A stretch of DNA of 64,000 nucleotides. It comes from Flavobacteriales bacterium (lineage in GTDB: Bacteria; Bacteroidota; Bacteroidia; Flavobacteriales; Flavobacteriaceae). The notes beneath the pieces are model-generated. The model did no database searches. It was not told the origin of the DNA and saw only the letters and a program-made list of their open reading frames with translations. Positions 9,252 through 19,235 of this stretch are shown in pieces; within the stretch, counting starts at the first letter, position 1, and every line of letters starts with the position of its first letter. The position numbers were made by a program, and so were the translations under genes. The stretch is taken from assembly GCA_004213995.1 (NCBI GenBank), contig SGZJ01000005.1, positions 1 through 64,000 of the forward strand, given 5' to 3'.

Positions 9252-9780
9252 TTCTTAGTTTTTTATATAATTTTATACCTAAAATTAAAATTACCGATAA
9301 AGATATGATACCTAAAACACCAAATATCCAACTTGTTGAACTCTTTAATGTTATTAAAAAGATTACTGCAAATAATATAATTGTTGCGCCTTCATTCCAA
9401 TATCGCATAAAGTTTGAGGAATAGTTAATTATATCGTTTTGTAGTTCTTTATAAATCATATGGGTTTTGATATGATATAATATAAGTATAAAAACAAAAA
9501 CTAATTTAATTTGCATCCACTCAAAATTTATTAACCCGGGATTTAATACAAATAGAAAAATAGCGAATCCTGTAGCCAAAATAGCAGAAGGCCATGTGAT
9601 TATTAGCCAAAGTCTTTTTGTCATAATTTTAAATTGGCTTATCAATATTTCTTTTTCTTTTTGTGGTTTGGTATTTGCTTCAATATGATAAATGAATAGC
9701 CTTGGAATATAAAACAGCCCTGCAAACCATGTTATAACAAAAATCAAGTGTAATGCTTTTATATAATTATAATATTCCAT
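9244..9780 (-). CDS. hemJ: CopD-like/HemJ protoporphyrinogen IX oxidase
   Basis: YNYIKALHLIFVITWFAGLFYIPRLFIYH HemJ signature; multi-TM; near other heme genes. Confidence 0.85.
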   Translation of the reverse strand: MEYYNYIKALHLIFVITWFAGLFYIPRLFIYHIEANTKPQKEKEILISQFKIMTKRLWLIITWPSAILATGFAIFLFVLNPGLINFEWMQIKLVFVFILILYHIKTHMIYKELQNDIINYSSNFMRYWNEGATIILFAVIFLITLKSSTSWIFGVLGIISLSVILILGIKLYKKLRNE

Positions 9781-9783
9781 GGT

Positions 9784-12700
9784 TTATTCAATAGAGATTA
9801 AATAATTTAATTTATTGTTGTTAAATAGTTCATTAAAATTTTTCACCTCTTCAACCATTAATTTATCAAAAATTTCAAGATTTATATTTATCTGATTTGT
9901 TAAATATTCTTTAACCGCAATATCTTGTTCGGTTGGTGAAAAATCACCCATAGAAACTAAAGAATTCAAGTGACCTAACTTATTTGTAAGCCTAATAGGG
10001 AAATTTAAGGGGTCTTGACCACTTCTGTTTTGAGTTTGATATAAAGCTTTTTCAATTTTTGATAAATCATCACTAAGCTCATTTGCTTTTTCTTTTAACA
10101 TTGATAAATTGTCTTGATTATATATTGAGGTAAATTTCAATAATTGACTTTTAATACTTCTTATCTTTTTAATAGATTTATGAGCCTTGTCCATTGTTTT
10201 GTTTATTGAGTTAATAAAATCAAACTGCTCTTGCATAGATTTAATTGAACTTTCAGATCTTGGATCAATGCTAATTTTAAAAGATTTTGCTTGTACAACT
10301 CCATTAACATTTAACTCAACAAAGTAATCCCCAGGAACAGCTTTAGGTCCATTTAGGCTAGCCCACCATAATACCATTCCATCAAAATCACTTGCTCCAT
10401 CGTAATACATATCCCAAGTATATTTATTAGGTCCTTTTTTAATTTTTAATTTCTTTTTTCCTGAAGCTTTATTGTTTAGTGAAATTATAGTGTCCTTATT
10501 GTTATTCATATAAGTCAAGGACACCTCGTCCTGGTCAGAATAATTAAAAAGGTTAAAGTAAGTTATAACACCATTTTCAAGGTTTTGACCAGCTGTAAGG
10601 CTATTTCTTGCACTACTTCTGCCAGACATTCTATATGAATCTTTTGGTGTAAATAGTTCAACATTATGTAAATCATGATGTGGAAGTAATTTTCTATCTA
10701 AAGAATTAATATAAGATTGATGAATAACTGTTAAATCATCTAAAATCCATAAGCTTCTACCTTGAGTAGCTATAATCAAACTGTTATCTTTAATGGTCAA
10801 ATCAGTAATTGGAACGATTGGTAGATTAAGCTGAAAACTCTGCCAATTTTGACCTGCATCCAACGAAATATACATACCTGTTTCAGTTCCAGAATATAAA
10901 ATATTTTTATTTTCTGGATCTTCTCTTACAACTCTGGTAAAATGTTCTTCATTAATTCCATTAGTTATTTTTTTCCAAGTTTTACCAAAATCTGTTGTTT
11001 TATAAATGTATGGTTTAAAATCACCTGTTTTATATTTTGTCCCTGCTATATAGCAAGTTCCTTCATCAAATGAGCTTGGTTCAATGCTATTTATCATCAT
11101 CCACTCTGGCATTTTTTTGGGAGTTATATTATCCCACGTTTCTCCAGCATTTTTAGTTAAGTGTATTAACCCGTCATCACTTCCAACCCAAATTAATCCT
11201 TCTTTAAGTGGAGATTCCTGAGCGGCAAAAATTGTACAATAATATTCGACAGAGGTGTTATCTTGAGTTATTGGACCTCCTGAAGATTTTAATTTATTAG
11301 GGTCATTTCTTGTTAAATCTGGGCTTATAATATCCCAGGATTGACCTTCATTTTCAGTAACATGTACTTGATTTGAAAATGTATAAAGTTTTTTTGGATT
11401 ATGTTTTGAGAATATAATAGGAAAATTCCATTGAAATCTATATTTCATACCTTCGGCTCCATGGCCCATTGGGTTGTCTGGCCAAACATTAATTGCTCTA
11501 ACAGATCCAGATTCATGATTTACTCTTGTAAGGAAGCCATCATAACTGCCGCCATAAATAATTTCATTATTCAAAGGATCAACAGCTATATGTGCAGATT
11601 CTCCACCTGCAGTCGGCTCCCAATCTGATTCAGTTATTGATCCATTTGAAGATCTGTGATTAATTCTAATCGTTGAGTTATCTTGTTGTGCGGCATAAAT
11701 CCTATAGGGAAAGCTATTATCAGTGGTTACTCTATAAAATTGTGATGTTGGCTGGTTCATGTAAGTACTCCAGCTCTCACCTCTATCATATGAAACTTGA
11801 GCTCCACCATCATCCCCAATAATCATTCTTTCGGGGTTTTCAGGTGAAATCCATAGATCATGATGATCACCATGGGGAGCATTATAGGTTTTAAAACTTT
11901 TACCAGAATTTGTGCTTTTGTGATATCTAACATTTAAAACATAGACTAAGTTTTCATCCTGTGTATCAGCATAAACTCTTGTATAGTACCAAGCTCTTTG
12001 TCTTAATTTTCTTTCATTATTTATTAATTCCCAGCTTTCTCCTCCATCATTACTTAAATATAAACCTCCTTTGTCCTTATTCTCAACTATAGCCCATACC
12101 TTTTCATTGTTAACCGGTGATACTGTGACACCAATTATTCCAAGAGTAGAATCAGGAAATCCTTTGTTAAGAGATATCTCTTTCCAAGTATCCCCGCTAT
12201 CTTCACTTTTCCATAATGCAGAACCTTCTCCTCCAGAGCTTAAGCTGTAAGGAGTTCTTCTTACATTCCAAGTAGAAGCATAGATAACTCTAGAATTTGT
12301 AGGGTCAATTATTAAATCAACTATACCAGAATCTTCATTAGAATACAGTATTTTCTTCCAGTTTTTTCCACCATCAACGCTCTTATAAAGTCCTCTTTCA
12401 TCACTCGACTTATATATATTTCCTAATACTCCTGCGTACACAATATCATGATTATTAGGGTCAATAGTAATTCTTGGAATATGTCTTGAATTTTTTAAGC
12501 CTGAAAAATTCCATGTTTTTCCTGCGTCTAAACTCTTCCATACCCCATATCCAGAGGAAACATTTCCTCTCACAGTTTTTTCTCCCCCTCCAACATATAT
12601 TACATTTGGATCGCTTTTAGCAACGCTTACAGAACCAATACTTCCTCCAAAAAAACCATCAGAAATATTTTCCCATTTATTTCCGCCATCTTGTGTTTTC

Positions 12701-12930
12701 CATACTCCACCTCCCGTAGCTCCAAAATAATAAAGATTAGGTTTGTTAGGGACGCCTGTTACTGCAGCGCTTCTACCTCCTCTAAATGGTCCTATCAATC
12801 TGTATTCTAATGCTCCAAATTCACTTTCATGTTTGTCAAAACCAATATTTGGTTTATTAACTGTGTTTGCATTTATACTAAAAAAAATAAATGTAGTGCT
12901 TGCTAAAAAAAATAAATATAATTTATTCAT
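9784..12930 (-). CDS. Secreted BNR/sortilin-like beta-propeller repeat protein (WD40/YVTN/BNR-like)
   Basis: Repeated SxDxGxTW motifs (TQDGGNKWENI, SLDAGKTWNFS, SVDGGKNWKKI, SEDSGDTWKEI, SNDGGESWELI, TKNAGETWDNI); signal peptide. Confidence 0.88.
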   Translation of the reverse strand: MNKLYLFFLASTTFIFFSINANTVNKPNIGFDKHESEFGALEYRLIGPFRGGRSAAVTGVPNKPNLYYFGATGGGVWKTQDGGNKWENISDGFFGGSIGSVSVAKSDPNVIYVGGGEKTVRGNVSSGYGVWKSLDAGKTWNFSGLKNSRHIPRITIDPNNHDIVYAGVLGNIYKSSDERGLYKSVDGGKNWKKILYSNEDSGIVDLIIDPTNSRVIYASTWNVRRTPYSLSSGGEGSALWKSEDSGDTWKEISLNKGFPDSTLGIIGVTVSPVNNEKVWAIVENKDKGGLYLSNDGGESWELINNERKLRQRAWYYTRVYADTQDENLVYVLNVRYHKSTNSGKSFKTYNAPHGDHHDLWISPENPERMIIGDDGGAQVSYDRGESWSTYMNQPTSQFYRVTTDNSFPYRIYAAQQDNSTIRINHRSSNGSITESDWEPTAGGESAHIAVDPLNNEIIYGGSYDGFLTRVNHESGSVRAINVWPDNPMGHGAEGMKYRFQWNFPIIFSKHNPKKLYTFSNQVHVTENEGQSWDIISPDLTRNDPNKLKSSGGPITQDNTSVEYYCTIFAAQESPLKEGLIWVGSDDGLIHLTKNAGETWDNITPKKMPEWMMINSIEPSSFDEGTCYIAGTKYKTGDFKPYIYKTTDFGKTWKKITNGINEEHFTRVVREDPENKNILYSGTETGMYISLDAGQNWQSFQLNLPIVPITDLTIKDNSLIIATQGRSLWILDDLTVIHQSYINSLDRKLLPHHDLHNVELFTPKDSYRMSGRSSARNSLTAGQNLENGVITYFNLFNYSDQDEVSLTYMNNNKDTIISLNNKASGKKKLKIKKGPNKYTWDMYYDGASDFDGMVLWWASLNGPKAVPGDYFVELNVNGVVQAKSFKISIDPRSESSIKSMQEQFDFINSINKTMDKAHKSIKKIRSIKSQLLKFTSIYNQDNLSMLKEKANELSDDLSKIEKALYQTQNRSGQDPLNFPIRLTNKLGHLNSLVSMGDFSPTEQDIAVKEYLTNQININLEIFDKLMVEEVKNFNELFNNNKLNYLISIE

Positions 12931-12971
12931 GTTGAGTCGATTTTATTAATTCTAAAAATAAGAATTATTTA

Positions 12972-14312
12972 TTATACTAATCTTTTTTTTACTTCTCTAG
13001 TCAAAACTACACCCGTAATTATTGTGGCAAGTAAATCTGAAATTGGAAATGACATCCATGCTCCAATTTCTCCATAAAATAAAGGTAATATTAAAATTAA
13101 AGGAACAAATAAAATCCCTTGTCGAAGCAGAGCTAAAATTAAGCCTATTTTTGCCTTTCCAATTCCTTGAAAATATGCAGCCCCTATCAGCTGTATTGCA
13201 ATAATTGGAGTTGCTAAGAATACCCAACGCATTGCGGCAGGAGTTTCTCTAATTACATCAGTATCTGAGGTGAATACTTTTGTAATTTCTTCAGGAAAAA
13301 TCATTAAAATTAAAAACACAAGAGTTGCAAAAAAAGAAGCATATTTGATTGCTAAAGAAATAACCTCTTTAACACGTTCAAAATTCTTTGCTCCAAAATT
13401 ATACCCGGCAATAGGTAAAAACCCTTGAGTTATTCCATAAACTGGAAATAATGAAAACATCATCATTCTTCCAACGATTGCATAGGCAGTCACTGAAACT
13501 TCTCCTCCGTAATTGTATAAAATATTATTCATTAACAAATATGTAATACTAACTGTAGCCTGTCTAGCTAAAGTTATAGAGCCTAATGACGTTATCTCTT
13601 TCACAATAAGCTTTTTTAAATATAAATGATGAATTTTAATTTTAAGTTCTGATTTATCTGAGGAAAAAAACCAAAAAATAAAGATAAAACAAAGTATGTA
13701 GGATCCTGTGGTTGCCCAAGCTGCTCCAGCCATTCCCATATTTAAATATTTAATAAAAACTATATCTAAAACTATATTTCCAATTGATGGTATCATTAAA
13801 GCATACATTGCAAATTTTGGTTTACCTTCTGCTCGAATAACACTATTACCCATCATAGATAAGGCTAAAAAAGGAACGCCATAAAGAACTATGGTGTAGT
13901 ATATTTTTGATGGCTCGTAAATCCCGCCTTTTCCTCCAAATAAGGGAATAATCGATTCAATAAAGTACAGGCCTAGAAAAACGAAACTTACAGTGATTAG
14001 TATTGTAAGGGTAATTTGATTGGCAAATGTATATCTAGCTTTTTGAAAATTATCTGAGCCTAAAGATCTTGAAATAATTGAAGAACCACCGATTCCTATA
14101 GCCATTCCCAAAGCAGCTATAAAAAAAGAAACAGGTAAAACAACATTAATAGCAGCTATGGCTATTGATCCAATCCATTGCCCAACAAAAATCGTGTCAA
14201 TTAAAATATTTAATGACATAACTAATATGCCAATGGACGCTGGCAAAGCTTGCTTAAATAAAAGTTTTGAAATTGGTTCTATTCCAAGATTTGATGAATT
14301 TGGTTTGTTCAT
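12972..14312 (-). CDS. MATE family efflux transporter
   Basis: 12-TM MatE pattern, ALPASIGILVMSLNILIDTIFVGQWIGSIAIAAINVVLPV. Confidence 0.92.
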   Translation of the reverse strand: MNKPNSSNLGIEPISKLLFKQALPASIGILVMSLNILIDTIFVGQWIGSIAIAAINVVLPVSFFIAALGMAIGIGGSSIISRSLGSDNFQKARYTFANQITLTILITVSFVFLGLYFIESIIPLFGGKGGIYEPSKIYYTIVLYGVPFLALSMMGNSVIRAEGKPKFAMYALMIPSIGNIVLDIVFIKYLNMGMAGAAWATTGSYILCFIFIFWFFSSDKSELKIKIHHLYLKKLIVKEITSLGSITLARQATVSITYLLMNNILYNYGGEVSVTAYAIVGRMMMFSLFPVYGITQGFLPIAGYNFGAKNFERVKEVISLAIKYASFFATLVFLILMIFPEEITKVFTSDTDVIRETPAAMRWVFLATPIIAIQLIGAAYFQGIGKAKIGLILALLRQGILFVPLILILPLFYGEIGAWMSFPISDLLATIITGVVLTREVKKRLV

Positions 14313-15338
14313 CTAGAAGCATTTCCCATTATCTTTCCAATTATCTACCCAATTAGAAATTAAATTCACCCAATCATTATTATCATTTAAACATGGGATA
14401 GTTGTAAATTCATGACCTCCTACTTCTTCAAATATTTCCTTGCCTTCCATCGCAATTTCTTCAAGTGTTTCTAAACAATCACTAACAAATGCAGGCGTAA
14501 CAATTGCCATACTTTTAATCCCGGATTTACCTAATCTTTCAATTGTCCTGTCTGTGTAAGGTTGAAGCCATGGATCAAATCCTAACCTAGATTGAAATGA
14601 AGTTGAGTAGTTTTTTAATTTTAGTTTTTTAGCTACTAATTTTGTTACCTCTTTACATTGATGGCTATAACAAAACTCATGTGCTATTGAAGGAGTATCA
14701 CAACAAGTTCCATCAACCTTACAATGTGATTTAGTAATGTCACTTTTTCTTATATGGCGCTCAGGAATACCATGGTAAGAAAATAATAGATGCTCTATTT
14801 TGTCAAGGTCAATACTACTTTTAATAGATTTTGAGAGAACATTTATATAGTCTTGGTTATTATAAAATGGCTTTATTTCTTCAATTATTAAATCTGGAAA
14901 ATGTTCAGTACAAATTTCTTTAACAAGCACGCTTATTGTTTCTGTAGTTGCCATTGCAAATTGAGGATAGAGCGGAAATAATAATATCTTCTCAACTCCT
15001 TGATCAACTAATTCTTGAATTCCTTTTAAAATCGTCATGCTACCATATCTCATAGCTAAGCTTATTGGTATGGTTGACTTTGTTTGGAGTTTTTTTTGTA
15101 GTCTTTCAGAAAGAACAATTAACGGAGACCCTTCTTTCCACCAAATTTTCTTGTAAGCCTTTGCTGAAGTTTTTGGTCTGGTATTTAATATTATTCCTTT
15201 AACCAAAATAGTTCTAGCCCATTTTGGAACGTCAATAACCCTTTCATCCATTAAGAACTCTCCTAAATATTTTTTTACATCTTTAGGTTCTGGAGAATCA
15301 GGAGATCCTAAGTTTACTAATAGTACACCTTTTTTCAT
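14313..15338 (-). CDS. hemH: Ferrochelatase
   Basis: GVLLVNLGSPDSPEPKDVKKYLGEFLMD; LLFSYHGIPERH; SRLGFDPWLQPYT. Confidence 0.97.
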   Translation of the reverse strand: MKKGVLLVNLGSPDSPEPKDVKKYLGEFLMDERVIDVPKWARTILVKGIILNTRPKTSAKAYKKIWWKEGSPLIVLSERLQKKLQTKSTIPISLAMRYGSMTILKGIQELVDQGVEKILLFPLYPQFAMATTETISVLVKEICTEHFPDLIIEEIKPFYNNQDYINVLSKSIKSSIDLDKIEHLLFSYHGIPERHIRKSDITKSHCKVDGTCCDTPSIAHEFCYSHQCKEVTKLVAKKLKLKNYSTSFQSRLGFDPWLQPYTDRTIERLGKSGIKSMAIVTPAFVSDCLETLEEIAMEGKEIFEEVGGHEFTTIPCLNDNNDWVNLISNWVDNWKDNGKCF

Positions 15339-15347
15339 TTATTATAA

Positions 15348-16271
15348 TTATGATGATAGTGAAATGAAATATTTTTTTGGAGTAACTCCGTATTTTTTTT
15401 TAAATGCAGCAATAAAATGGCTTGAGGTGCTATATCCAATTTTTAGCCCAACTTCATTAACATTATAATCTCCCGATTCTAGTAATTTCCTAGCTAATTC
15501 CATTTTGTAGTCTATTAGAAAACTATATACTGAATCTCCATAGATTTGCTTGAATCCCTCCTTTAATTTCTTTAAACTAAGCCCTATCTCATCAGCTAAA
15601 TCATTTAAACTAGGGGGTTCTGCTAATCGATTAATAATTATATCCTTAGCTAATTTGATTTTATTGACGTTAGATTCACTTACTAGAAAAGGACATTGAT
15701 CTAAATTTGTTTCATCACTTTTATTAAAATACAAGCTAAGGAGTTCGAAGGTTTTAGCCTTAAAATATAATGGTTTAACAGAGTTATTTAAATTAAAATT
15801 TAAAAGCTGAGTTAAAACAATGGACATAGATGGTGATATGTTTTCCTCAGTATAGTATTTTTTTAAAATATTTTCCTTGCTTAAAAAAGTTATATAGCTT
15901 GCCTCATCTGAAAAAAGCAAATGAAATTTTTTAATCGATATTAGAATTGTTATTATGTTAGAACCTATTTGGTTTGATAAATTAATCGGAAGTGTTCTCT
16001 GGGGATTATACAAAAGAAGTGACTTTCCTTTTGTTAGTTTTAATTTGTATGAGCCTTCATTAAATACAAGTTCTGAGCTACCTTTTAAGCAAAAATGAAA
16101 TTGTATAAAGTCTTTACTAACTTCTTTATTAAATTTCTGTAGCTGGTTTGTATTGTTGCTATGAATAGTTATAAAAATTTCTTTGTCAACAACTATTTCA
16201 GATGAGGAACCTATATCGACACTTTCTAAAAAACTTTTTGGTTGATTTTTTTTCTCTTTATTTAGAATCAT
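15348..16271 (-). CDS. AraC family transcriptional regulator (PchR-like)
   Basis: C-terminal double HTH: SLNDLADEIGLSLKKLKEGFKQIYG...VNEVGLKIGYSTSSHFIAAFKKKYGVTPKKY. Confidence 0.92.
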   Translation of the reverse strand: MILNKEKKNQPKSFLESVDIGSSSEIVVDKEIFITIHSNNTNQLQKFNKEVSKDFIQFHFCLKGSSELVFNEGSYKLKLTKGKSLLLYNPQRTLPINLSNQIGSNIITILISIKKFHLLFSDEASYITFLSKENILKKYYTEENISPSMSIVLTQLLNFNLNNSVKPLYFKAKTFELLSLYFNKSDETNLDQCPFLVSESNVNKIKLAKDIIINRLAEPPSLNDLADEIGLSLKKLKEGFKQIYGDSVYSFLIDYKMELARKLLESGDYNVNEVGLKIGYSTSSHFIAAFKKKYGVTPKKYFISLSS

Positions 16272-16309
16272 TATAAATTAATTAGGTCATTTATATCTGT
16301 AATATTTGA

Positions 16310-16317
16310 CAAAAATA
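16310..16317 (-). promoter_or_regulatory. -7-like box TATTTTTG upstream of AraC regulator
   Basis: Reverse complement of CAAAAATA; no clear -33 TTG found. Confidence 0.4.
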
Positions 16318-16386
16318 AGTTAAATTATAAAATAAAAAAATTGATTTATGAAAAAACTAGTAACGATATAAAAAGTTCTTTTAGCG

Positions 16387-16418
16387 TTGTTTTTTAAATA
16401 AAAGCATACTTATTTTTG
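16387..16418 (+). promoter_or_regulatory. Bacteroidetes-type promoter for hemA operon (TTG-N21-TATTTTTG)
   Basis: TTG 16387-16389, TATTTTTG 16411-16418, 18 nt before ATG 16437. Confidence 0.6.
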
Positions 16419-16436
16419 CAAAAAGATTTATACTTA

Positions 16437-17678
16437 ATGCAAACTGAAGCAACGAGTTTTTTTATTGTAGGAATTAGCTATAAAAATGCAGACGCAGAGA
16501 TCCGTGGGAGATATAGTTTAGATCCTAAATCCAAATTATCTTTATTAACAAAAGCAAAAGAAGCAGGCCTTGAAAGTGTCATGGCTATTTCCACTTGTAA
16601 TAGGACAGAGGTTCTTGGTTTTGTAAATGACCCTGAAATACTAACAAAACTATTATGTGATGCAACCAATTCTTCAAAAGTAGAGTTTAAAAAATACGCC
16701 TACACTTTGAGTGAATATAAAGCTATAAATCACATTTTCAAAGTTGGTTCAGGATTAGAAAGTCAGATTTTAGGTGATTTTGAAATTATAGGCCAATTGA
16801 AACACAGTGCTGCAAGCTCAAAAAAAGCAGGGCTATTAAACACTTACTTAGATAGATTAATTTCATTAGTTATTAGAGCAAGTAAAAGGATTAAAACTGA
16901 AACTAGTTTGTCAACAGGAGCAACTTCTGTTTCTTTTGCTTCTGTTCAGTACATCTGTAATAATATTGAAGATGTTAATAATAAAAATATCTTATTGTTT
17001 GGGACAGGCAAAATAGGACGAAATACTTGTGAGAATCTAATTAAACAAACAAAAAACAGTAAAATAACACTTATCAATAGGACAAAAGATAAGGCTGAAA
17101 AAATAGCTGGAAAATTCAATTTAAAAGTTGAAGATATTTCTGACTTGAGCCATGAAATTGCTAAAACTGATGTTCTAGTGGTTGCTACTGGCGCATTAGA
17201 AACTACAGTTAACAAAGGTCTGATAAAAACAAAAGCGCCACTTCTTATATTAGATTTATCAATTCCTAAAAACGTATCAAATGATGTCGCTGAATTAGAT
17301 AATGTTAATTTGATTCACCTTGACGATCTTTCTAAAATTACAGATAAGACATTAGAATCTAGAAAAAAAGAAGTTCCAAAAGCAACAAAAATAATAGAAT
17401 CAGTAATGAAAGAGTTTGAGGAATGGGTAGAAAACAGGAAGTTTGCCCCAACGATAAGAGCTCTAAAGAGTAAATTAACAAGTTTTAAAAACTCGGAATT
17501 AGAAAATCTAAAGAAGAAAAAAAATGACTTTGATTTTGAACATGCAGAGCTAATTAGTGATAACATAATTCAAAAAATCACCAATCATTTTGCAAATCAT
17601 TTGATCAATGAAAACATTACAGCAAACAAAAGTGAAGAGTTAATTAAAAAAGTGTTTAACCTTGAAAAGACACTTTAG
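16437..17678 (+). CDS. hemA: Glutamyl-tRNA reductase
   Basis: STCNRTEVLGF, LESQILGDFEIIGQLK, FGTGKIGRNTCENL; start moved from TTG 16416 (inside a -7 box) to ATG 16437 (MQTEATSFF). Confidence 0.95.
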   Translation: MQTEATSFFIVGISYKNADAEIRGRYSLDPKSKLSLLTKAKEAGLESVMAISTCNRTEVLGFVNDPEILTKLLCDATNSSKVEFKKYAYTLSEYKAINHIFKVGSGLESQILGDFEIIGQLKHSAASSKKAGLLNTYLDRLISLVIRASKRIKTETSLSTGATSVSFASVQYICNNIEDVNNKNILLFGTGKIGRNTCENLIKQTKNSKITLINRTKDKAEKIAGKFNLKVEDISDLSHEIAKTDVLVVATGALETTVNKGLIKTKAPLLILDLSIPKNVSNDVAELDNVNLIHLDDLSKITDKTLESRKKEVPKATKIIESVMKEFEEWVENRKFAPTIRALKSKLTSFKNSELENLKKKKNDFDFEHAELISDNIIQKITNHFANHLINENITANKSEELIKKVFNLEKTL

Positions 17679-18575
17679 ATGGATAATATTAAAATTGGGA
17701 CAAGAGCTAGTAAGTTGGCTGTTTGGCAAGCTAAACAAGTCCAGGCCTTATTGCAAAAAATAAATATTTCGTCCTCAATAATCAAAATCAAATCAAGTGG
17801 AGATAAAGATTTATCCAAACCTGTTTACGAGTTAGGTGTTACCGGTGTGTTCACTAAAGAAATTGATTTAGCATTATTAAATAATGAAATTGATATTGCG
17901 GTTCATAGTCTTAAAGATGTTCCGACAAAATTGCCATTAGGGGTGATACAAGGAGCTGTACTTCAAAGAGGCTCTGAGTTGGATATCATTATCCCTAATA
18001 ACCCTTTAAAATCAAAAGAAAATACAATAGCAACGGGAAGTTTAAGGCGAAAAGCTCAATGGCTTAACAGATTTAAGACAGACAAAATTGTAGAAATAAG
18101 GGGGAATGTTCAAACTAGGCTAAGGAAGCTAAAAGAAAATAATTGGAATGGTACTATAATGGCAAAAGCTGGATTAGAAAGACTAGAAATATTGCCAGAA
18201 TATTATCAAGAGTTAAACTGGATGATTCCTGCTCCAGCTCAAGGGGCTATATCTGTTCAAAACTTAACTATAAAGCCTTCAATTACCAAAATGTTAAAAC
18301 AAATAAACCATGCTGAAACTGAAATTTGCACAAATATAGAAAGGAGTTTTTTAAATAAATTAGAGGGGGGTTGTACGGCACCAATTGGTGCGTATGCGAA
18401 AATAGCTAACAAGTCCATTGTTTTCAGAGCGGTTTTGCTCTCAGCTGAAGGGAAAAACAAAATAGAAATAAACGAGGTTGAAAAACTAGAAAATATTGAA
18501 GGGTTGGGTGAGAGGTTTGCAAAAAAAATCATTTCACTTGGTGGAGATAAAATATTAAATTCTTTAAAAGGATAG
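17679..18575 (+). CDS. hemC: Hydroxymethylbilane synthase
   Basis: IKIGTRASKLAVWQAKQV; DIAVHSLKDVPT; FLNKLEGGCTAPIGAYA. Confidence 0.97.
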   Translation: MDNIKIGTRASKLAVWQAKQVQALLQKINISSSIIKIKSSGDKDLSKPVYELGVTGVFTKEIDLALLNNEIDIAVHSLKDVPTKLPLGVIQGAVLQRGSELDIIIPNNPLKSKENTIATGSLRRKAQWLNRFKTDKIVEIRGNVQTRLRKLKENNWNGTIMAKAGLERLEILPEYYQELNWMIPAPAQGAISVQNLTIKPSITKMLKQINHAETEICTNIERSFLNKLEGGCTAPIGAYAKIANKSIVFRAVLLSAEGKNKIEINEVEKLENIEGLGERFAKKIISLGGDKILNSLKG

Positions 18576-18578
18576 GAC

Positions 18579-19235
18579 ATGGCAAAGTTATTATCTACCA
18601 AAGTACTTAGCCCAAAAAATCATAAAAAAATCAGTGATGCAAGGATAAAAATCAGTGATTATAACGCTATAAAAATTGAAAAAATTGACTTCAATGTCAA
18701 TAAGAGAATTGAAAATGCAATTTTCACAAGCAAGAATTCTGTGAAGGCTGTTTTAAACAAAAAATTAAAGATTAAAAATTGTTATTGTGTTGGCGAAAAA
18801 ACAAAATCATTACTTTTAAAAAATGGTCAAAAAGTAGTAAAAAGTGAAGAAAATGCTCAAAAATTGGCTGATTTTATAGTAAAATCATTAAAAAATGACG
18901 TTTTTGTGTTTTTTTGCGGAAACATTAAAAGAGACGAATTACCCAAAATTTTAACTAAAAATCACATAAAATTTTCGATAGTTGAAGTTTATAAAACAAG
19001 TCTGATTTATAAGAAAATAGATGAAGCTTTTAACGGTATTTTATTTTTTAGTCCAAGCGCTGTAAGGAGCTATTGTTATTATAATAAAATTGATAGTGAA
19101 ATGCTATTTACAATTGGACAGACAACTACAAATGAGGTTAAAACTTTTTCTAACAAAATTATAACATCGGACATTAACAGTATTGATCAGGTTGTTGATA
19201 ATGCCATCAAATATTTTACATATGATAAAAAATGA
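18579..19235 (+). CDS. hemD: Uroporphyrinogen-III synthase (divergent)
   Basis: Position between hemC and hem[43 protein letters not shown] typical HemD segments. Confidence 0.88.
   Translation: MAKLLSTKVLSPKNHKKISDARIKISDYNAIKIEKIDFNVNKRIENAIFTSKNSVKAVLNKKLKIKNCYCVGEKTKSLLLKNGQKVVKSEENAQKLADFIVKSLKNDVFVFFCGNIKRDELPKILTKNHIKFSIVEVYKTSLIYKKIDEAFNGILFFSPSAVRSYCYYNKIDSEMLFTIGQTTTNEVKTFSNKIITSDINSIDQVVDNAIKYFTYDKK

Noticed and set aside
12997-13227. 76-aa minus-strand ORF in another frame of the MATE gene
   Set aside because: Out-of-frame with the clear MATE coding frame.
16416-16436. TTG start extension of hemA (MQKDLYL)
   Set aside because: Overlaps the predicted -7 element; ATG 16437 gives a normal HemA N-terminus.
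18257-18601. 114-aa minus-strand ORF over hemC
   Set aside because: Antisense to hemC and without family features.
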